IMG/VR virus record: IMGVR_UViG_3300002835_000834
Span: 1-28,603 of that record
From: a virus
Length of the DNA stretch: 28,603 bases
Direction: 5' to 3' (one strand)
The notes below the pieces were generated by a model, which made no database searches, had not been told where the DNA came from, and saw nothing but the letters and a program-made list of their open reading frames with translations. Shown here one piece after another: positions 23,074 to 26,723 of this stretch. Positions within the stretch are counted from its first letter, which is position 1. Every line of letters starts with the position of its first letter. The translations under genes and the position numbers were made by a program.

Positions 23074-24563
23074 TTATTCTGGGTGTTAATGAAACTTCTC
23101 ATGATGCCTCATTATCTTTAATTAAAGATGGAGAAATACTTTTTGCAGGTCATTCAGAAAGATATAGCAAACAAAAAAATGATTGGTATATTAATGATAG
23201 TTTAGTTAAGGACGCTTTGTCATACGGGGTACCAGATAGTATAGCTTACTATGAGAAACCGCTTCTAAAAGCCTCTAGGCTATTTATAAAGGGTGGTGCA
23301 GGAGACTGGAGGCCAAGGTTTGATTTGCCAGGAGTACCCAGAAAATCTTTCAGCCATCATTACTCACACGCATGTGCTGGATATTATACTAGCAAGTTTA
23401 CAGACGCAGTTATTGTAGTTTTAGATGCTATTGGTGAATACAATACCTCAACAATTTGGGTTGGCGAGGGAGAAAAGATTAGCCTAGTTCATAAGAATAA
23501 TTACCCATTTAGCTTTGGGCTATTCTATTCTGCATTTACAAAATTTTTGGGCCTAATGCCAAATCAAGAAGAATATATTATGATGGGCATGGCGGCTTAT
23601 GGAAACCCAGATAGATATTTTGATCAAGTAAATGAATACTTTCCTAGATATAATAGACAAAAGTATAATTTTCATACAGGCATAACAGATTTTAATTGGG
23701 GAACAACCCCTTGTTTTGCAGGATCTGAAGGCACTGGTTATATATCAGAGTGGTTTAAGCAAAGAGAATTTGATTTGGCTGCAGCCGTTCAAAAGGTATA
23801 TGAAAAAAGACTTATTGAGTATATGCGTTATGCTAAGTTAATTACAAAGAAAACTAATTTAGTTTTTATGGGAGGTTGTGCTTTAAACAGTAAAGCAAAC
23901 ACATCCCTATGGAATATATTTAAAGATGTGTGGATTATGCCAAACCCAGGTGACGCTGGTAGTTCCCTTGGTGCGGCAGCAGCACTGTATGGAAAGCATT
24001 TAGAGTGGAAGACCCCTTACTTGGGTTATGACATGGGCGGGGTTTATCCAGTTCAAGAAATAGTTGATAGCATATTGAAGGACGGTATAGTTGCAGTTGC
24101 TTCAGGAAGAGCGGAATACGGCCCAAGAGCTTTAGGAAATAGAAGTATCTTGGCAGATCCAAGAGATCCAAATGTTAAAGATAAAGTAAATCTAATTAAA
24201 CAAAGAGAGTTATTTCGCCCATTCGCACCAGTGGTTATGGAAGAGTGTGCTTCTAAATGGTTTGACATGGACTTCGCTTCTCCATATATGCAGTATACTG
24301 TTAAGTGTTTAAAGCCAGATTTAATTCCTTCAGTTGTTCATGAAGATGGAACATCTAGAGTTCAAACAGTAAATAAAGAGCAGCACAGAGGTTTGTGGAG
24401 AGTTTTAAATAAATTTTATTTGCAAACGGGTGTACCTGTTTTATTAAATACTAGTTTAAATATAAAAGGTCAGCCATTATTAAACGACCATCAGGACGCT
24501 ATTGACTGGCAGGCACATTATGGATATAATATACTAACGGGCAACAATAGCTTAGTTGGTTAA
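23070..24563 (+). CDS. NodU/CmcH-family carbamoyltransferase
   Basis: 497 residues (typical ~550-600, so on the short side). Motifs: ILGVNETSHDASLSLIKDG at the N terminus, HHYSHACAGYY (96-106), VVLDAIGE, MGGCALNSKAN, the ATP-binding GRAEYGPRALGNRSILADPR (~346-365), RELFRPFAPVV and VLLNTSLNIKGQPL. The family uses carbamoyl phosphate and ATP to carbamoylate hydroxyls of sugars, antibiotics or, in some phages, modified DNA bases. The acceptor is not visible here. The two SGNH-like genes upstream suggest a glycan or small-molecule decorating pathway. The stop codon lies inside a tRNA, so the last eight residues are encoded by tRNA sequence. Confidence 0.88.
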   Translation: MIILGVNETSHDASLSLIKDGEILFAGHSERYSKQKNDWYINDSLVKDALSYGVPDSIAYYEKPLLKASRLFIKGGAGDWRPRFDLPGVPRKSFSHHYSHACAGYYTSKFTDAVIVVLDAIGEYNTSTIWVGEGEKISLVHKNNYPFSFGLFYSAFTKFLGLMPNQEEYIMMGMAAYGNPDRYFDQVNEYFPRYNRQKYNFHTGITDFNWGTTPCFAGSEGTGYISEWFKQREFDLAAAVQKVYEKRLIEYMRYAKLITKKTNLVFMGGCALNSKANTSLWNIFKDVWIMPNPGDAGSSLGAAAALYGKHLEWKTPYLGYDMGGVYPVQEIVDSILKDGIVAVASGRAEYGPRALGNRSILADPRDPNVKDKVNLIKQRELFRPFAPVVMEECASKWFDMDFASPYMQYTVKCLKPDLIPSVVHEDGTSRVQTVNKEQHRGLWRVLNKFYLQTGVPVLLNTSLNIKGQPLLNDHQDAIDWQAHYGYNILTGNNSLVG

Positions 24564-24614
24564 AGCCCCGAACTCATAATTCGGTAATCGTAGGTTCAAG
24601 TCCTACTTGTTGCA
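24541..24614 (+). tRNA. tRNA with CAT anticodon (Met, or Ile2)
   Basis: Cloverleaf: acceptor GCAACAA (24541-24547) pairs perfectly with TTGTTGC (24607-24613); D-stem GCTT/AAGC; anticodon stem CCGAA/TTCGG with loop CTCATAA; T-arm GTAGG-TTCAAGT-CCTAC. Discriminator A at 24614. CCA is not encoded (CAT follows). The anticodon stem lacks the GC triplet of initiator tRNA. Elongator Met versus lysidine-modified Ile2 cannot be decided by eye. The first 23 bases overlap the carbamoyltransferase. Confidence 0.9.
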
Positions 24615-24628
24615 CATAAGGAGAAACA

Positions 24629-24916
24629 ATGGAAGATGAGAATCTAGATTATTATATTGAAATAGGTGCAGTAGATATTAGCGGGGTTGACGAAAACGGA
24701 GAAATTCTATTTTCTATTACTGAAAAAGCAAAAGACGTTGCTCCAGATTTGTGGAAAGCCCATGTAAAATTTATAGATGAAGCTTTAGTAGAATTATTTA
24801 ATAAAAATTTAATAACTGTTGAGTATAATGAAAATCTAGAAGCCCTTATTTCTTATACTCCAGAGGGAAAATCTTTGCTAAAAGATATTGGATTAAGTCA
24901 CAACGATGGGGATTAG
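24629..24916 (+). CDS. Conserved small acidic protein, possibly winged-helix-like
   Basis: 95 residues, ribosome site AAGGAG. The N-terminal EIGAVDISGVDENGEILFSITEKAKDVAPDLW and the C-terminal ALVELFNKNLITVEYNENLEALISYTPEGKSLL have the helix-helix-wing rhythm of winged-helix proteins ('...LFNKNLITVEY...ISYTPEG'). No DNA-binding residues stand out and the protein is acidic, so protein interaction is equally possible. The TAG stop (24914-24916) is bases 8-10 of the following tRNA. Confidence 0.6.
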   Translation: MEDENLDYYIEIGAVDISGVDENGEILFSITEKAKDVAPDLWKAHVKFIDEALVELFNKNLITVEYNENLEALISYTPEGKSLLKDIGLSHNDGD

Positions 24917-24982
24917 CTCAGATGGTAGAGCGTCGAACTGTTAATTCGAATGTCGCAGGATCGATGCCTGCATCCCCAGCCA
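24907..24982 (+). tRNA. tRNA-Asn (GTT)
   Basis: Acceptor TGGGGAT (24907-24913) / ATCCCCA (24972-24978), discriminator G, CCA encoded (24980-24982). D-stem GCTC/GAGC, anticodon stem TCGAA/TTCGA with loop CTGTTAA, T-stem GCAGG/CCTGC. The canonical fold is complete. Its first ten bases overlap the preceding coding region. Confidence 0.93.
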
Positions 24983-24983
24983 T

Positions 24984-25058
24984 ACCCTTGTAGCTCAGCG
25001 GAAGAGCAACAGACTTCTAATCTGTTGGCCGCAGGTTCGATTCCTGCCAGGGGTACCA
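24984..25058 (+). tRNA. tRNA-Arg (TCT)
   Basis: Acceptor ACCCTTG (24984-24990) pairs with CAGGGGT (25048-25054) including one G-T pair; D-stem GCTC/GAGC; anticodon stem ACAGA/TCTGT with loop CTTCTAA (anticodon TCT); T-arm GCAGG-TTCGATT-CCTGC; discriminator A, CCA encoded (25056-25058). One base separates it from tRNA-Asn. It decodes AGA, an Arg codon that looks frequent in the AT-rich genes here. Confidence 0.93.
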
Positions 25059-25065
25059 TTAAAAG

Positions 25066-25094
25066 TAGACAATCTAAAAATATTTTGATATAAT
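25066..25094 (+). promoter_or_regulatory. Promoter TAGACA-17-TATAAT for the hsp20 gene
   Basis: -35 TAGACA (25066-25071, 5 of 6), 17-nt spacer, perfect TATAAT (25089-25094) with TG at 25086-25087. Predicted initiation near 25101 leaves a ~54-nt leader before the ATG at 25155. Confidence 0.65.
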
Positions 25095-25097
25095 AAT

Positions 25098-25126
25098 ATA
25101 TAGATCGCTCAATGGAGGATCTATAT
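25098..25126. promoter_or_regulatory. 9-bp inverted repeat at the hsp20 start site
   Basis: ATATAGATC (25098-25106) and GATCTATAT (25118-25126) are perfect inverted arms with an 11-nt centre, spanning the predicted transcription start. It does not match the CIRCE or HAIR consensus as I know them. It could be an operator, or a 5' hairpin if transcription starts at its edge. Confidence 0.45.
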
Positions 25127-25154
25127 TAATTTATTCGCTTGAAAGGGGAATAAT

Positions 25155-25580
25155 ATGGTAACACAATTTATGGATCTATTTAATGATCCTTTTTTTATTG
25201 GCTTTAATAGGGATCTAGCCCGTCTCAATAATATACACCGTGAAGCAATCAATGAATCTTATCCGCCGTATGATGTCTTACAGCATGATAACGATGAGTA
25301 TGTCGTTACTTTAGCTGTAGCTGGCTTTAGTAAAGAGGACATTTCGGTACAGGTTGATAATGGCACACTTGTAGTTAAGGGTGAAAGAAAAGATATTACG
25401 GAAAGCGTTCCAAAGCAGGTAGTTCACAAAGGAATTGCTGCTAGAAAGTTTACACGTACATTTGCATTAAGTGAATATATGGAAGTTACAAATGCCTCAT
25501 TAGAGAATGGACTACTTAATATATTCTTGGAAAGAATTGTTCCAGAAGAAAAAAAGCCTAGAACAATTAAAATTAAGTAG
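25155..25580 (+). CDS. Hsp20 / alpha-crystallin small heat shock protein
   Basis: 141 residues, ribosome site GAAAGGGGAA. The alpha-crystallin domain spans ~38-135: PPYDVLQHDNDEYVVTLAVAGFSKEDISVQVDNGTLVVKGER is the N-terminal strand set, then GIAARKFTRTFALSEYMEV and the conserved A-x-x-x-N-G-x-L signature (ASLENGLLNIFL). KKPRTIKIK ends with an I-x-I-type tail for oligomer contacts. It is an ATP-independent holdase that keeps unfolding proteins soluble; Hsp20 copies are known from T4-like cyanophages. It has its own promoter and start-site repeat. Confidence 0.92.
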   Translation: MVTQFMDLFNDPFFIGFNRDLARLNNIHREAINESYPPYDVLQHDNDEYVVTLAVAGFSKEDISVQVDNGTLVVKGERKDITESVPKQVVHKGIAARKFTRTFALSEYMEVTNASLENGLLNIFLERIVPEEKKPRTIKIK

Positions 25581-25582
25581 GG

Positions 25583-25588
25583 TATAAT
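25583..25588 (+). promoter_or_regulatory. -10 element (TATAAT) before structured leader
   Basis: Perfect TATAAT just after the hsp20 stop, without the extended TG; the -35 position has AGAACA (3 of 6). Predicted initiation (~25595) falls exactly at the first base of the CTGC stem of the leader, which supports both features. Confidence 0.5.
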
Positions 25589-25594
25589 ATAAAT

Positions 25595-25695
25595 CTGCAC
25601 CCCTTCATCGGGGGAGTCGCAGGTAGCGGGCCGTTACCCGCAGGATGGACCTGAGCAAGTCCTCAAACTGCTCTCTATTATTAGTTAGGGAAAAT
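25595..25695 (+). ncRNA. Structured GC-rich 5' leader (candidate cis-regulatory RNA)
   Basis: About 80 nt of unusually GC-rich sequence in an AT-rich genome. Stem 1: CTGC (25595-25598)/GCAG (25619-25622) enclosing CCCC (25600-25603)/GGGG (25610-25613). Stem 2: GCGGG (25626-25630)/CCCGC (25637-25641), 6-nt loop. Stem 3: GGAC (25647-25650)/GTCC (25659-25662) whose loop GAGCA (25653-25657) can pair with TGCTC (25669-25673), an H-type pseudoknot. A competing pairing is CAGGT (25620-25624)/ACCTG (25649-25653), incompatible with stem 1 and stem 3. It is followed by an AT-rich spacer, TTAGGG and the ATG at 25696. I do not recognise a known riboswitch consensus (cobalamin, FMN, SAM, TPP motifs looked for and not found). 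Confidence 0.55.
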
Positions 25696-26478
25696 ATGGA
25701 CCTGCATTGGATGTCTGTAAGAGATGATAGTGATTTAATTTCACTTAAACGGCTTTCTAATACTGTCAATGATGCAGGATATAAATCCGTTTTGCTTGTA
25801 TATCACTCCTTGCTCCCAGACTATATGATTAAGGTTGCCAATATTATGGACCCTAAGCATTCGTTTAAATATATGTTTGCAATTAGAACCTATGCTGTTA
25901 GCCCTGAACTTTGTGCAATGATGATGCATTCTTTTCACGAAATAGATAAAGACAGAGTTATGCTGAATGTTGCAGCTGGAGATATGAAAGAAGAAGAAGA
26001 TAGCGTAAACAATATGGTTTTTATATCTGATCAAATGCAAACTAAAGAGCAACGAGTTTTGTATACAACAGAGTGGATAGAAAAGTTTTTAAGGCACCCA
26101 ATGTTAGTAAAAAAACCAGATATTGTTATTAGTGGTACATCTGACAAAACAATTGAGAATTCAGAAAAATATGCAGATATTCATTTAGCAATGCTATCAA
26201 CTTATAAAGATGGGTTTAAGGTAAAAACAAAAAGAAAGATGGCATCAACTATAGTTATAATACGTGATACAGATGAAGAGGCTAAGGCGGTAGCCGATCA
26301 AGAAAAAAATGACATGATGCGTAGGTCTATGGTGCATGGAACAGAAGAAACAGTTATACAAAAATTAAAACAACTAAAGCTTTTAGGTCTAACAGACATA
26401 CTTGTGTCTGATAGCATGTGGGACAATCAGCTATATAGGCTGCATGAAATGGTAAAGAAAGTGCAAGGTGTTCTATAG
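25696..26478 (+). CDS. Luciferase-like (SsuD-type) flavin-dependent monooxygenase
   Basis: Start chosen at ATG 25696 (260 residues) with TTAGGG upstream; the in-frame ATG at 25645 lies inside the RNA pseudoknot and would add 17 residues unlike the family. Alignment from memory to alkanesulfonate monooxygenase SsuD: FAIRTYAVSPELCAMMMHSFHEIDKDRVMLNVAAGD, then PDIVISGTSDKTIENSEKYADIHLA, the STIVIIRDTDEEA strand and HGTEETVIQKLKQLKLLGLTDILVSDS. This is the TIM-barrel FMNH2-dependent family that cleaves C-S or related bonds. It is ~100 residues shorter than SsuD, with deletions between blocks, so the substrate pocket differs. No flavin reductase is seen nearby. Possibly an auxiliary metabolic gene for sulfur or nitrogen scavenging. 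Confidence 0.78.
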   Translation: MDLHWMSVRDDSDLISLKRLSNTVNDAGYKSVLLVYHSLLPDYMIKVANIMDPKHSFKYMFAIRTYAVSPELCAMMMHSFHEIDKDRVMLNVAAGDMKEEEDSVNNMVFISDQMQTKEQRVLYTTEWIEKFLRHPMLVKKPDIVISGTSDKTIENSEKYADIHLAMLSTYKDGFKVKTKRKMASTIVIIRDTDEEAKAVADQEKNDMMRRSMVHGTEETVIQKLKQLKLLGLTDILVSDSMWDNQLYRLHEMVKKVQGVL

Positions 26479-26666
26479 TGCCAGTATATGAATACAAATG
26501 CAGTCAAGATGATGCACACGCAACACTTGCAGTAACACGCTCAATCTCAGAAGATGATCCAGGATACATCTGTGAAGAATGTGAGGCGGGAATGATTAGA
26601 CACTTCACCCCATTCGGTATACAGTTTAAGGGTAATGGCTTTTATAAAACAGATAATCCTAAATAG
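26478..26666 (+). CDS. FmdB-like zinc-ribbon protein
   Basis: 62 residues from a GTG start overlapping the monooxygenase stop. MPVYEYKC at the N terminus, CEEC in the middle and F-x-G-x-GFYKTDNPK at the end match the FmdB/CxxC_CXXC_SSSS putative regulatory family. The usual first C-x2-CG is reduced to KCSQDDAH, so zinc would use Cys/His ligands (C8 and possibly H15) with CEEC. FmdB-type proteins have been linked to formamidase/amide-use genes. The overlap with the monooxygenase indicates joint expression. Confidence 0.75.
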   Translation: MPVYEYKCSQDDAHATLAVTRSISEDDPGYICEECEAGMIRHFTPFGIQFKGNGFYKTDNPK

Positions 26667-26671
26667 TTCAA

Positions 26672-26680
26672 TGGTATAAT
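26672..26680 (+). promoter_or_regulatory. Extended -10 promoter (TGGTATAAT)
   Basis: TGG followed by perfect TATAAT, a few bases after the FmdB-like stop. No recognisable -35. It would start transcription near 26687, inside the hairpin described next, to express the large secreted protein. Confidence 0.55.
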
Positions 26681-26682
26681 TA

Positions 26683-26712
26683 CTAAGTAAGCAAATATAT
26701 TGCATTACTTAG
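26683..26712 (+). promoter_or_regulatory. 5'-leader hairpin next to the ribosome site
   Basis: CTAAGTAA-GCAA (26683-26694) pairs with TTGC-(A)-TTACTTAG (26700-26712), 12 bp with one bulged A and a 5-nt loop. The 3' arm runs directly into AGGAG of the ribosome site, so folding could limit translation. If transcription starts at ~26687 the outer pairs would be lost, so it may alternatively be a protein-binding site. Confidence 0.4.
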
Positions 26713-26723
26713 GAGATACCTAG

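Noticed and set aside
24541-24614. tRNA(CAT) as an attachment site
   Set aside because: No integrase gene and no second partial copy of the tRNA 3' end was noticed in the window.
25645-25695. Earlier in-frame start for the flavin monooxygenase
   Set aside because: The ATG lies inside a predicted pseudoknot, has no well-spaced ribosome site, and would add residues with no counterpart in SsuD-type proteins. Kept only as an alternative.
25595-25695. Leader as a known cobalamin, FMN, SAM, TPP or c-di-GMP riboswitch
   Set aside because: Only short fragments (for example GGTAGCGGG) resemble a known class; the conserved core boxes are missing.
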